Assembly (NCBI RefSeq): GCF_002775205.1
Contig: NC_036451.1
Location: 1,060,001 to 1,124,000 of the forward strand
From: Xiphophorus maculatus
Taxonomy: Eukaryota > Chordata > Actinopteri > Cyprinodontiformes > Poeciliidae
Direction of reading: 5' to 3'
DNA: 64,000 bases
Shown here: positions 1-10,215 of the stretch, piece by piece
Layout of the letters: each line of letters opens with the position of its first letter
Position numbering within the stretch: the stretch's first letter is position 1
The notes under the pieces: generated by a model
The model's database searches: none
Told to the model about the DNA's origin: nothing
What the model saw: only the letters and a program-made list of their open reading frames with translations
Made by a program: the position numbers and the translations under genes

Positions 1-851
1 CATGCTGGTGGTTGGTATTGAAGAACACCAGGTCACAATGCGGACGTAGCAGAGCACGGATCTCCATCTACCGCTGGATCCAGCCCAATTCCTCGTGTGT
101 GAGGAAGACCTGAGCACATCCGAACACCCGGGCTGTCTTATGGTTCTTTGCCTGCGTCAGGTGAAGACGGGGAGAGAAATGTTAAATGGCTGGATGCAGC
201 AGCAGCAGCAGCCATGTTAGTGTGTGCAGACTTACATTGAGCACGACCCCCGGAGAGGAAGAGATGGACCCCCTCGCAGCCTCAGGACCTCTTCGGTGGT
301 AAGATTGGTCATCACGCCTGCTCGATGGCCGTAGAGACACGTAAGGTAAAGGGCAAAGAAGCCGTAAAGCAGGTGTCTCAGTCCCACGTCGTGCCTCTTT
401 GGCGATGAGCTCAGCAAGAGTTTAAAGATCCAGCTCTGAGATTTTGCGAGGCATCTGCGGAAAGGTCAGGCGTTATGGAGCGCTGGAGCTTCTCAGACTT
501 AACCTTTATCTGCTGAAGCACCACCTTCGTTCCGATTTGGTACGTAGCCGACCTGAGAGCTCGCATCACGGACACGAGCTGATGCTTTGACAGCCTGGAG
601 CTTCTTGGAGGCGTCTCCATGAAGTACACGTGGAACTGCGTTGTGTTTACCAGGTAAACTTAAAACAGTATTCATTGCCTTCTGCTGACGGGTGAGTTCA
701 GCGGGCCAGGCCATTATGCGTCCTGCGTCATCCAAGAAGCGCCAGGACCCCAGGGCCGTCTTATCACGGCTCATGTAGCTGAGGAATGCAACAATTCGAC
801 CCATCTTTGATTTAACATTTTCGACATGCTTCCGCAAGTGTACTGCCCCGG
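1..851 (-). pseudogene. C-terminal part of a broken tyrosine-recombinase-like gene copy
   Basis: Read on the minus strand, this is a diverged homologue of exons 4 to 7 of the plus-strand gene at 10339-13214. Matching blocks include KSKMGRIVAFLSYM, ETPPRSSRLSKHQLVSVMRA, GHRAGVMTNLTTEEV and a NHKTARVFGCAQVFLT block. Sequence equivalent to exons 4, 5 and 6 is continuous here with no introns. A probable intron at 152-235 (GTAAGT donor, CGCAG acceptor) sits at the same place as intron 6 of the homologue. Frameshifts near 640-660, 411 and 270 and an in-frame stop in the last block make it a pseudogene. The N-terminal part continues at 6298 beyond the inserted LTR element. Homology is by eye; the recombinase assignment is inferred from motif order. 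Confidence 0.75.
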
Positions 852-1249
852 TGTTACACTGAGAGGTGTGGTGTGGAAGAAAAACTCCTCAAAGTTGGCT
901 GTAGCATAAACAAAGGTGGTTTATTAGGCCTCCTTCAGCACAGCATGGCTCACAGACAAGACAAAATGACATCTTCTCAAGCTTTCTTCCCCCCTCTTTT
1001 GGCTCAGCCAACAGTCCTCTTATATACTGTTGTCCCCACCTTCTCCATTAACTGCCCAGCCAATCAAAGTCCGGCAAACATGGGCCTTTCTATAAAAGAG
1101 CTGGGTTTGAGGCGGGCCTCCTCTTTGGTAGGTTCCAAGATGGCCGCTACAAGGACACACCCAAAAGGTAACAAACATTTCACAAACAAAAGGATCACAT
1201 ACACATTCTAGAATTTAAATGTTACAGAAAATATTATTGCTTCTTAACA
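852..1249 (-). repeat. 3' LTR of the Gmr1-like element
   Basis: 398 bp, starting TGTTACACTG and ending TTCTTAACA on the plus strand, matching 5900-6297 with no difference seen by eye. It lies downstream of the element's coding strand, so it is the 3' LTR. The stop codon of the RNase H frame lies in its first bases. Confidence 0.95.
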
Positions 1250-2023
1250 TTTACTCACTTCTTCCCCCTCTGGTTTACAAAACTCAGGTAAACGAGAAAG
1301 GTAGTCAGCAATAAGATTTTTCTTACCTGGACAATGCTGTATGGTGAACTGGTATGGCTGAAGGGCGAGGCACCAACGTAATATACGGGCATTCTGATGC
1401 TGCTTGGAATGCATCCACTTCAGAGGTCTGTGATCAGTTTGCAGAGTAAACTCCCTTCCTAGGAGATAATATTTTAAAGAGTCCAAAGCCCACTTTATTG
1501 CAAGTCCTTCCTTTTCTACTGTGGAGTACTTTTTCTCCCGGTCAAAAAGCTTTTTACTTAAGAAAAGGACAGGTTTCTCTTCACCAGCTTCTCCCTGAGC
1601 TAGCACTGCTCCAAGACCAACATTTGAAGCGTCCACTTGAACAATAAACGGCTTGGAAAAGTTAGGACTCTGTAAAACAGGAGCTTGACAAATCAGTTTC
1701 TTTAAAGATTGAAATGCATGTTCACAGTCCTCCTTCCACATAATTTTAGAAGTAGACCTTTTTGTCAACTCAGTCAGAGGGGCTGCCAAAGTTGAAAAAT
1801 GGGGTATACATCTTCTATACCACCCAACTAAGCCCAAAAATGATCTCACTTGCTTCTTTGTTTGAGGTTTGGGAATTGTTTGAATGGCTCTTACTTTTTC
1901 AAGTTGTGGCTTTATCTGTCCATGGCCAACAAGGTAGCCCAGATATGTTACTTCTTCTTGTGCCCATGCACACTTGTTCACATTCAGAGTGAGACCAGCA
2001 TTCTGGATCCTTGCCATTACCAC
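1244..2023 (-). pseudogene. RT C-terminal part and RNase H frame of the Gmr1-like element
   Basis: A 259-residue open frame in the same phase as the integrase-RT frame upstream, separated from it by one TGA at 2048-2050. The start shows RT thumb/connection sequence with FLGLVGWYRR. RNase H follows, with the acidic block QVDASNVGLGAVLAQ near residue 130 and LQTDHRPLKWM near residue 195, both typical of Ty3/gypsy RNase H. It ends inside the 3' LTR. With no start of its own it would need readthrough of the TGA, so it is called broken. Confidence 0.85.
1254..1271 (-). other. Polypurine tract of the Gmr1-like element
   Basis: On the minus strand this reads as a nearly pure purine run (AGAGGGGGAAGAAGTGAG) ending a few bases before the 3' LTR. 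That is the usual place for the primer of plus-strand DNA synthesis. Confidence 0.75.
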
Positions 2024-2047
2024 CTTTAGATGTTGTAGGTGATTCTC

Positions 2048-4021
2048 TCAAGTTTCACTGTAGATCACAACATCATCCAGGTAGGCGGCAGCAAACTTGG
2101 AACAGTCACTAAGAATAATGTCCATCAACCTTTGAAAGGTAGCTGGTGCTCCATGAAGACCAAATGGTAGAACCGTGTAATGAAATAAACCCATTCCTGG
2201 AATCTGAAAGGCTTCCTTACAGGATGGATCTAAAGGCACTTGCCAGTAACCCTTACATAAATCTAATGTTGTGATGTATTTGGCTTTCCCCAGTCTTTCC
2301 AGTAGCTCGTCAATGCGTGGCATGGGATAAGAATCAAAACAGGAAATGCTGTTTAACTTTCTTAAGTCAGAACAAAAACGTAGTTGATTTGAGTCTTTTT
2401 TAGGAACCAACACAATGGGATTTGACCACTCACTTCTTGATGGCTCTATAACTCCCATTTCCAGCATCATCTGGACCTCTTTTTTCAGTGGATCCATCAT
2501 TCTTTCTGGAATCCGGTAAGGCTTAAGACGAACAGGTGTTGTATCTTTCAAAGTTATTTTGTGTGTTATAATTTCAGTTCGCCCAGGTACATCTGCAAAC
2601 AGGGATGGAAAAGACTGTTTAATCTCACCCAGCTGTTGCCACTGATCAGGAGTCAGATGCTTAGGAGCCTTTTCAGATTTGGTCAATTCTCTGCATGGAC
2701 TCATTTCAGCATCCCCATCTTTCAACACAGCACTGTCTTCTGGCTGAACATCTTGTACCATCAGGATCTGCTTCACATCCATTTCTGGAACATTTCTTTC
2801 ATGATACTCCTTTAATAGATTTACATGAAGCAGTTGCTTTGACTTTTGTTTTTCTGGACAGATAATTTCATAAGTCACTGGTCCTGCTCTTCTAACCACA
2901 GTGTAGGGTCCTTGCCATTTAGCAAGCAACTTACTTGGCCCACTGGGCAAGAGTACTAAGACTTTCTGGCCCGTCTTTAGCTCTCTTTCACGGGCACGTC
3001 TGTCGTACCATACCTTTTGCTTATGTTGAGCCTTCTCCATATGATCTTTAACTTGTTCTCTGTACTTTTCCAGGTTGTCTCTCATCTGAAGTATGTAGGA
3101 GATGATGTTTGTTGGTGAAGCCGCTTCACTGGACCCTGATGCCACTCCAGCCACCCAGTTCTCCTTCAGCATATCCAAAGGGCCTCTAACCTGTCTTCCA
3201 TAAAGCAACTCAAAAGGAGAAAAACCAGTTGAGGCTTGTGGTACTTCTCTGTAAGCAAACAAAAGGAAAGGCAACCATTTATCCCAGTTTTTGCCAGCAT
3301 CATCAATAAACTTTCTCAACATTTGCTTTAATGTACCATTAAATCGTTCTACCAAACCATCAGTTTCTGGATGGTATGGAGTAGTACGAATACCTTTTAC
3401 ACCCAGTTGATCATAAAGAGTTTTCATCACTTGTGACATGAAATTGGTACCCTGATCTGTCAGAATCTCCTTTGGGATACCAACTCTGGAGAAAAGGTCT
3501 ACTAAACACCGAACAATGTGTTTAACCTGCAGCGAACGTAATGGATAAACATCTGGATATCTGGTTGCATAATCACAGATGACTAATGCATATTTATAGC
3601 CATTACTGCTCTTAGGTAAAGGACCTATGATATCCATGGCGATTCTCTCGTAAGGAACACTCATTATAGGTAATGTCTGCAACTGGGCACGGTCTGAAAC
3701 TTTAGTAGGGGCCACCAACTGACAGTCATGACATGTTTTGCAGTATTCAACTACATCTTTATATAATCCTGGCCAATAAAAACGTTGGGCAACACGATTA
3801 TAAGTTTTTGCCTGTCCTAAGTGCCCTGACCATGGTATAGTGTGACCCAAATGCAGAATTACTGAACGGTATTCTTTTGGCACAACAAGTCTGGGTTCAT
3901 CAATGTCTGCTAGATACAAAAGTTTATCCCTTATAATGAAAGGCTCTCCTGCTAAACTTTTAAACTCAGCAGCACTCTCTTTTCCACCATCTTTATGTGC
4001 TTTATTAAAGAGAGGTTTCAA
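2048..4021 (-). pseudogene. Integrase plus reverse transcriptase frame of the Gmr1-like element
   Basis: 657 open residues. The integrase comes first: an HHCC zinc-binding region at about residues 57-100 (ending CKTCHDC), then a DD35E core with D130 in AMDIIGP, D189 in LTDQGTNF and E225 in DGLVERFN. A basic chromatin-like C-terminal domain follows. The RT comes second: the palm begins near residue 500, with LDLCKGYWQVPL, then PFGLHGAPATFQRLM and the catalytic YLDDVVIY close to the end. A TGA ends the frame just after this RT box, and another TGA (4067-4069) separates it from the protease frame upstream in the same phase. Integrase before RT is the diagnostic oddity. Confidence 0.9.
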
Positions 4022-4066
4022 AGATGGATCGTTTTCTTGTCTCTCTTTAAAGTTATTAGGAATTTT

Positions 4067-4948
4067 TCACTGGAAATCAATACATGGAGTTAATGGCAAT
4101 GCAGGTTCAGGGTGTTTTGACCTGCTTTTGTTCCTATTTTTCTCCTGTCTACGCTGTCGTTTTGATTTCCTGATTTTATTTCCTACTTCATACAGATCAT
4201 CATCTACATCTGGCAGAGGTTCTAAACCCTTTTTCATGGAACGTGTGGTGACAGCACAGGAATAAGCCACCAAGTTTTCTTGAATCAAACTGTCTAGGAT
4301 TGGTAAATCTTCTCCTAGGATAACATCATATGCTAACTGATTCAAAACTCCAACAGTCAACATAAAAGCATGTCCTTTAACATTAATAGTGACATCAGCA
4401 GTTGGATACTCTTTCTGACATCCATGAACACAAGTAATGTTTACCGGTTTGTTAAAGTTAGGTAGTACATTACTCAACAAAGATGATTTCACCAGAGTTT
4501 GTGAGCTACCTGTGTCTGCAAGAGCTTTTACAGCTTTGCCATTTATCACCACATCAACTACATGTTTATGTGGAATCACGTCATCAGAAAGTTCATAATT
4601 ATGTTCTTTGGAAGGTACCACACATAACTCTACTGACTTACTTTTTCTTAATGGACATAAAGAAGCTTTGTGACCAAGCTGCTGACAATAGTAACAAATG
4701 AGACCATACTTTAGTCCAGACTGTGTATACTTCTTACCACCCCTCTTGTCCAAATTGTCAGCATTAGTTGCACCTGGAGGTTTTACCTCCATAGACCTTG
4801 GTCTCTCAGTCTCTCTTGACTTAAAAGGTTCTCTGTGAGCAGCCAGGTAACGTTCAGCCAGGTCTGCCGCTTCTTCTCCAGTCTTTGGATTGTTCTCCTT
4901 CACCCATGTGCGGACGTCTGGTTGAAGCACACGAAGATACTGCTCCAA
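4067..4948 (-). pseudogene. Gag C-terminus, zinc knuckle and aspartic protease frame
   Basis: 293 open residues. Residues 1-40 look like the end of a helical capsid region. A CCHC zinc knuckle (CYYCQQLGHKASLCP) lies at about 85-98. A retropepsin-type active site, ALADTGSSQTLV, lies near 143-153, followed by the expected hydrophobic ILGEDLPIL block. A basic tail leads to a TGA in phase with the integrase frame. Gag upstream is in a different phase, so one or two small indels lie between about 4950 and 5070. Confidence 0.85.
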
Positions 4949-5069
4949 AATGATTGTTTCCCCAATCTCTCCCCAATCTCCGACTGTCAGGCCGCATCCA
5001 TCGCTTGTAGAGTCCCTTTATCCGACCGTAGGTTTCACGTACACTCTCTCCCACTGGAACACTGATGCT

Positions 5070-5843
5070 TCAAAACCGGAATCTGTAGGTCTCTTCTGTT
5101 ACATTAAACTTAGACAACACAGCAGCTTTAATAGCGTCATAAGAGTCAGACTGGTCCTCATCCATTCCAGCATATGCCTCAAGGGCTTTTCCAGTCAATA
5201 ATGTGACCACTCTAGCAGCCCATTCAGCCGGTTGCCATCCCCATGTTTTAGCAATGCGTTCAAAACGTATGAAAAAACTTTCAGGATCCTCACCCTCCTT
5301 AAAGTCAGGTATTCTCGGATCACCTCCACGGGTTGGTTCCACTCTTTGTGCTGGAGCTCCTTGTGCTATATGCCGCTGGGGCTGAGATGGAGAATGAGGT
5401 TCAGCTTGGTAATCAGAGGCTCCTTGGACTTCCTCTGTTGCAGACAGCTGAGACAGTGTCCTAGTCTCTTGCTTTGGGAAAGCTGCTTCTATAGAAATGC
5501 CAGTCTCGATAGACAGCTCATGTTCAGCATAAACATCACTTCGCAGTTTTGGCATATTACTGCGCAACTGTTTAATCTGATCAAACAGTATTGCTTCTGT
5601 TCGTTTAGAATGTCGCATAAATTCTCTTATTTCATCAAAGATGTCAGATTCAGAATGTTCTTTACTCACAGCACCAACTGTAGTCTGCTTAGGCCACACA
5701 ACCGGTTCAAAAATGTCTTCACCAGCCATGGCTCCTTCAGGTAATGAATCCGGCTCTGCTGGTCCTCCGCTTTGTCCTTCTTCCATCTCAGAAAGGGGGC
5801 TTTTCTTTGTCCCACGAGTTCTTCCACGTCCTACTCCTCTCAT
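5070..5843 (-). pseudogene. Gag N-terminal frame of the Gmr1-like element
   Basis: 257 residues beginning MRGVGRGRTRGTKK, about 40 bases downstream of the primer site, so the start is credible. A charged, disordered-looking first half is followed by a retrotransposon Gag-like helical region (FEGEDPESFFIRFERIAKTW type). The frame ends by frameshift near 5070. The capsid continues in another frame at 4854-5054, where SVRETYGRIKGLYKRW resembles the start of a SCAN-type capsid region. The copied motif CCCCAATCTC near 4963-4980 is a possible source of one frameshift. Confidence 0.8.
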
Positions 5844-5879
5844 TTAGCCTGTCGTCTTCCTTCATTCACAGGCGTAAAC

Positions 5880-5898
5880 GATCCCACTTCTGACACCA
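5880..5898 (-). other. Primer-binding site, Leu-tRNA type
   Basis: On the minus strand, one base past the 5' LTR, the sequence TGGTGTCAGAAGTGGGATC is complementary to the 3' end of a vertebrate Leu tRNA (acceptor ending TGACACCA), with about one mismatch. This fixes the element's orientation. Confidence 0.8.
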
Positions 5899-5899
5899 C

Positions 5900-6297
5900 T
5901 GTTACACTGAGAGGTGTGGTGTGGAAGAAAAACTCCTCAAAGTTGGCTGTAGCATAAACAAAGGTGGTTTATTAGGCCTCCTTCAGCACAGCATGGCTCA
6001 CAGACAAGACAAAATGACATCTTCTCAAGCTTTCTTCCCCCCTCTTTTGGCTCAGCCAACAGTCCTCTTATATACTGTTGTCCCCACCTTCTCCATTAAC
6101 TGCCCAGCCAATCAAAGTCCGGCAAACATGGGCCTTTCTATAAAAGAGCTGGGTTTGAGGCGGGCCTCCTCTTTGGTAGGTTCCAAGATGGCCGCTACAA
6201 GGACACACCCAAAAGGTAACAAACATTTCACAAACAAAAGGATCACATACACATTCTAGAATTTAAATGTTACAGAAAATATTATTGCTTCTTAACA
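5900..6297 (-). repeat. 5' LTR of the Gmr1-like element
   Basis: 398 bp matching 852-1249. On the minus strand it contains a TATATAAG box (about 6066-6075) and an AATAAA signal (about 5968-5973) downstream, giving a conventional U3-R-U5 arrangement. Confidence 0.93.
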
Positions 6298-7086
6298 CCC
6301 GGTCAGATGCCGGTTGTGCTCCTCTAGGTAGCGGTGGATGACTGGAGGAAATGTAATCAGCCTACTAACCGTGCTCGATGACGGGGCCTGCGGTTCGGCC
6401 CTGATCTCCGGCACTCCAGTCATCTCCTCCAGCTCGACGACCGAGTCGGCGCATGGCACATCACCACTGGTGCCAGTCCCGCTGGGAAGAGATGGCTCCA
6501 GCAGCTCCGGCCGCTGCGGTCGCTGTGGGGAGTCCGCCGAGGTTGAATGGGCAGGAGTGGGGCTCAGTCCGCCGGGAAGACCTTGCCCCAGCTCCATTTC
6601 CAGCTCTGGCCGCTGCGGTCGCTGTGAGGAGTCCGCCGAGGTTGAATGGGGAGGAGTGGGGCTCAGTCCGCCGGGAAGACCTTGCCCCAGCCCCGGCGGC
6701 GGTGGGGAGGCTGCAGAGGTCGAACGGGTACTTTGACGCAGCTCGCCGGGAGAACCGCGCCACTGCACCACGTCCGAAGCCTGCGAGGGAAGGGAAGAAG
6801 CAGGGGGGGCGGCTCCGCTGCCCCGTGAACCGTCCAGGTCCAACCTGGTGGCTAACGGCGGGTTGGGACCTGAGGCCCGAAGTTCTCTCACCTGCCTCAG
6901 GGTTTTGCGCCACTGCAGCTTTCTCAAAAGGCACTTTTTCTCCCTCGCACTGAGATCACGGTGAGCGTCTTGGAGGTGCTGCGCCACCCTAGACCCGCCA
7001 TAAGTGCAACCGCTGATGGGACACTTCATGCCGCGAACACTCACTCGCCCTCTGGCAAACGCCAAAAGGATCCTTCGCTCCTCCAT
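6298..7086 (-). pseudogene. N-terminal zinc-finger part of the broken recombinase-like gene copy
   Basis: Minus-strand frame, open from 7086 to the LTR boundary. It contains one C2H2 finger, CPISGCTYGGSRVAQHLQDAH, and an LRASGPNPPLATRLDLDG block matching LRALRASKPSPPMISCLDIG of the homologue at 10339. A low-complexity Pro/Ser-rich stretch follows, holding two near-identical tandem copies around GQGLPGGLSPTPPHSTSADS. It then runs into a PPVIHRYLEEHNRHLTG block that matches the exon 3/4 junction of the homologue. Removing the LTR element and one CCCGG copy leaves the frame continuous into 851. The first finger of the homologue is missing; at that point the sequence becomes the 93-bp minisatellite, so the true start is lost or unrecognised. 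Confidence 0.75.
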
Positions 7087-7665
7087 GAGTCCCCCTGGTT
7101 CTCTGGAGGTCCATGGGGGTGGTTCATGCTACCTCCATGCGGGGTTATGGTGCTCCATTCCTGGGTACTTAAGCTCCATGAGTCCCCCTGGTTCTCTGGA
7201 GGTCCAAGGGCTGTTTCATCCTACCTCCATGTGGGCTTTGGGTGCTCCATTCCTGGGTACTTAACCTCCATGAGTCCCCCTGGTTCTCTGGAGGTCCATG
7301 GGGGTGGTTCATCCTACCTCCATGCGGGCTTTGGGTGCTCCATTCCTGGGTACTTAACCTCCATGAGTCCCCCCGGTTCTCTGGAGGTCCATGGGGGTGG
7401 TTCATCCTACCTCCATGCGGGGTTATGGTGCTCCATTCCTGGGTACTTAAGCTCCATGAGTCCCCCTGGTTCTCTGGAGGTCCATGGGGGTGGTTCATCC
7501 TACCTCCATGCGGGCTTTGGGTGCTCCATTCCTGGGTACTTAACCTCCATGAGTCCCCCTGGTTCTCTGGAGGTCCATGGGGGTGGTTCATCCTACCTCC
7601 ATGCGGGCTGTGGGTGCTCCATTCCTCAGTACTTAACGTCCATGAGTCCCCCTGCTTCTCTGCAG
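7081..7665 (+). repeat. 93-bp minisatellite, about 6.3 copies
   Basis: Units begin with a CTCCATGAGTCCCCCTGG-type sequence at 7081, 7174, 7266, 7359, 7452, 7545 and a degenerate one at 7638, so the period is 93 bp (one unit is 92). Because 93 is a multiple of three, long frames stay open on both strands. These are a by-product of the repeat and I do not treat them as genes. Confidence 0.95.
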
Positions 7666-7759
7666 GTCGAAGCGTTCAGTGATGATCTGCCCTTGTTCTC
7701 TACATTAGCCACGTCTGCTAGTGCTCATCTCTTTGTTGATACCCAGGTGGCAATATTTA

Positions 7760-8046
7760 CTCCCTGGTGGCAAAGCCCCCCCTGCTCTGGGGGGGCATCA
7801 GAGGAGGTTGTGCCTGGTTTCGTTTATTCTTCCAAGTGTGTGTGATGACCTGAGTCCACCTTTTGCCCAATAAATGCACGGAACCCCCCTCAAAGCCCCT
7901 GTGAATGTTGGTTCCCATTTGGCATAAATTCAATTCAAAATGATACCCGGATTGCACGTCCTCCAACTCTGCGTCCCAAGCTGGTATCGAACCAGGCTCT
8001 CCCGGGTGAGAGGCAAGTTTCTTAACCATTGTGCCACGGGGGAGTT
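7760..8046 (-). mobile_element. tRNA-derived SINE with Glu-tRNA-like head
   Basis: On the minus strand 8046-7977 resembles a tRNA: A box TGGCACAATGG, an anticodon-arm-like CTCTCACC as in Glu tRNA, and B box GGTTCGATACC. The acceptor stem pairs poorly, so it is the head of a SINE and not a working tRNA gene. The SINE body extends leftward, but its end is not sharply visible; 7760 is approximate. Confidence 0.6.
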
Positions 8047-8149
8047 AAAGGCGGTCCGCCCAAATGGCACGGTATTTGTGTTTCAACGTGTCCCTCGAAA
8101 AGGGAGAAGTAAAATTAGGTGCAGCTCGTTAAGTGCTCCTGCCATACAA

Positions 8150-8325
8150 CACCTCTCATTGGCCTCTGCGCGTCACATGAGCTGATGACTCATCTGCCTT
8201 ATAGGTGGCCAGGTGCAGGTACTTCAGTGCACAACTCTTTGAGGGGAGACTGCGGAGCAGAGCAGAGTTTTGCAGCAGAGCAGAGTTTTGGAAAAGAGCC
8301 TTTTTGGCAAAGATTCCACTCGACG
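8150..8325 (+). promoter_or_regulatory. Probable promoter and 5' untranslated exon of the recombinase-like gene
   Basis: The stretch ends with a strong splice donor (CGACG then GTAAGT at 8326) ahead of the coding exon at 10337, whose acceptor is TTTTCATTAG. Upstream are an inverted CCAAT box (CATTGGC near 8157), a TGACTCA AP-1-type site near 8185 and a TTATAG element near 8200. A 16-bp direct repeat (GCAGAGCAGAGTTTTG) lies in the exon. No transcript evidence is available; the pairing with the downstream exon is inferred. Confidence 0.45.
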
Positions 8326-8382
8326 GTAAGTTGCTTTTAATTCTCTTACTCTTTAAAATGGCTTTATTTAAAACGTACTTGT

Positions 8383-9161
8383 TAGTGATGGTAAGATGAA
8401 GCCTCATGAGGCATTGAACCACTTGAGCCAACTGGTTCGAGAAAGGGTTCATTTCTTGAGGCTTCATGTGCACACGAAACCACCTACTGGCCAGGTGTAT
8501 AATCACAGCCAGCTGTATCTTAACACGTGTGATGCATTGAATTTTTGTCTATTATGGCTCTTGAGAATGACTTCACAAAAGGTGTAGGACGAAATCATTT
8601 GTCTACATAAATTATGTATACACATATGTGTATAATAAAATATTGTTTGAATGTATTCTCTGTGTGTAATTATTCCCAAAATAGTAGTGTCATGTGATAT
8701 GGCATGTTGTGTAATAAAGTTTTTCTGTGACTAGAAAAATGGCCTGGGCTTAATCAGGCAGAGGACAGTGAAAGTGCTTGTGGAACTAGGGAGGGGGTAG
8801 TGAATAGGCTAATGCTTGTGTAACTTGGATGATTTCATGCATTTTTATTAAGAAACAACAATTTCTCCACAGTTTTTGGTTTCAAACGATTTCTCTTTTT
8901 TGACACTACATGGATGAGGTGTTATTATTGTACCCCAACTCCTTGGAGCACAATAAACACCTCACCTTTACAGAAAATAAGAAACAGTGAAAAATACAGT
9001 TCCTCATAAGCAAACATAATGCATCTGCAAATGTTCAGTTCACCTTACCTTGTTAGGGCTTATCAAATCAAAATAAGCCCTAACATAGGAGAAATCCTCC
9101 TCTTTCTCATCAGCTCCATCCTACTCCTATCCTGTCCTCGCGCTCCTAAATCTCCTTTCTT

Positions 9162-9240
<79 letters not shown>

Positions 9241-10215
9241 CCTAAACTCTCCAAACACTATAGAGGAATTTAAAGGTGCCTAAACTTATAGAGTATATAA
9301 TAAAGGTTAATAAGACTCGGAACTCCATCTGCTCATAGTCAAAACGAGAAGAGATTTTAATGCACATCTGCGGAACTAAACATCACATACACATCGTTGC
9401 AGTAGTCCCAAAATCTCTTGACTTCTACTTCTGGTATCAGTTTTTTATAGGATCTGAGCTCTGCTGGTGTGTATTGGAAAGCCCCGACCAATGGCGTTGC
9501 TTTCCTCCATTTACGTAGTTCATTTGGCTCCGTCTTACACTGGATGTGTATTGGAAGTTCCTTGGAAATATTCAGACCTATTGGCCTCCAACATCTGCTC
9601 CATTTCAAAGGTGCAAAACAAGTCAATTATCATTCTTATCTATCCAAACAGTTTATTTCCCAGACATTCTTTCCGTCTCACTTCGGCTTCGCACGCCAAG
9701 GAAAGCTGGGAGCCAGGTCAACTTGACTTTCTATGGCGCCAGATTTCCTCAGCGCAACTCCATAAAGAGTATTTCCACTCTTACATAATCCCAATCCATT
9801 TGACACAATACATTTCTTTTAGGTTAAAACATATCTTAGTGCGAAACCAACCAACAACATAATTTTTAACTATTAATATAATTATATTCCTCTACAACAC
9901 CAAACTAACTGTCTCAAACTAAATAACCATTATCCAAACTCTGCTATCCAAACTATCAAAACTCTTTCCACTCTCTCAACTGACCGCAACTCGCTATAGA
10001 AGCCTGTGGGGTTTCTAAAGCTGTCAAACCCCGCGCCAACATCTGAGCCACTTCCCGAAGCAGTCACGTGGTACAGCCAGGCAGCGAGGCTTCGGACGTC
10101 ATCGTTTTCGGCTCCTCCCCTAAATGAAGCAAGCCTCGATACGTGCTTTACGGAAACGCCCCCTCCATTACTCGACACACGCCTCAAAGCCTCGGCACAT
10201 CACGTAACATCACTA
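8383..10215. mobile_element. Non-autonomous hAT-type DNA transposon in intron 1
   Basis: The ends are TAGTGATG and CATCACTA, an 8-bp inverted terminal match in the style of hAT elements. They are flanked by an 8-bp direct repeat, GTACTTGT on the left and GTATTTGT on the right (7 of 8). At 1,833 bp with no transposase frame it is non-autonomous. It holds a CTAT microsatellite and a weak 89-residue minus-strand frame (9357-9626) that I do not recognise. It lies between the presumed 5' exon and the first coding exon of the plus-strand gene. Confidence 0.65.
9163..9240 (+). repeat. CTAT microsatellite
   Basis: About 19.5 perfect tetranucleotide copies within the hAT-type element. Confidence 0.98.

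Larger units (their letters stand above)
852..6297 (-). mobile_element. Ty3/gypsy LTR retrotransposon, Gmr1-like (integrase before RT)
   Basis: A complete 5,446-bp element on the minus strand. It has 398-bp LTRs beginning TGTTA and ending TAACA, flanked by a 5-bp target duplication CCCGG (847-851 and 6298-6302). It has a Leu-tRNA-type primer site beside the right LTR and a polypurine tract beside the left LTR. The coding order read on the minus strand is Gag, zinc knuckle, protease, integrase, reverse transcriptase, RNase H. Integrase ahead of RT is unlike ordinary Ty3/gypsy and matches the Gmr1-like group described from fish and other animals. The LTRs look identical by eye, so insertion was recent, yet the coding region has a frameshifted Gag and two in-frame TGA stops. 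It is probably moved by proteins of another copy, or some breaks are sequence errors. Confidence 0.9.

Noticed and set aside
873..1211. 112-residue frame in the LTRs (also at 5921-6259)
   Set aside because: It runs antisense through the LTR promoter and poly(A) signal, and has no motif.
1244..5070. TGA stops as a deaminase editing signature
   Set aside because: Only two sites, no excess of G-to-A changes seen between the LTRs, and no reference copy to compare.
7081..7665. CRISPR-like array or repeat protein genes on both strands
   Set aside because: Units are contiguous with no unique spacers, and the open frames follow from a 93-bp period. This is a minisatellite in a vertebrate genome.
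7977..8046. tRNA gene with Glu-like anticodon arm on the minus strand
   Set aside because: A and B boxes are present but the acceptor stem pairs poorly and the sequence continues into a SINE-like body.
9357..9626. 89-residue minus-strand frame inside the hAT-type element
   Set aside because: No transposase motif; short and flanked by direct repeats of GTGTATTGGAA, so it may be chance.
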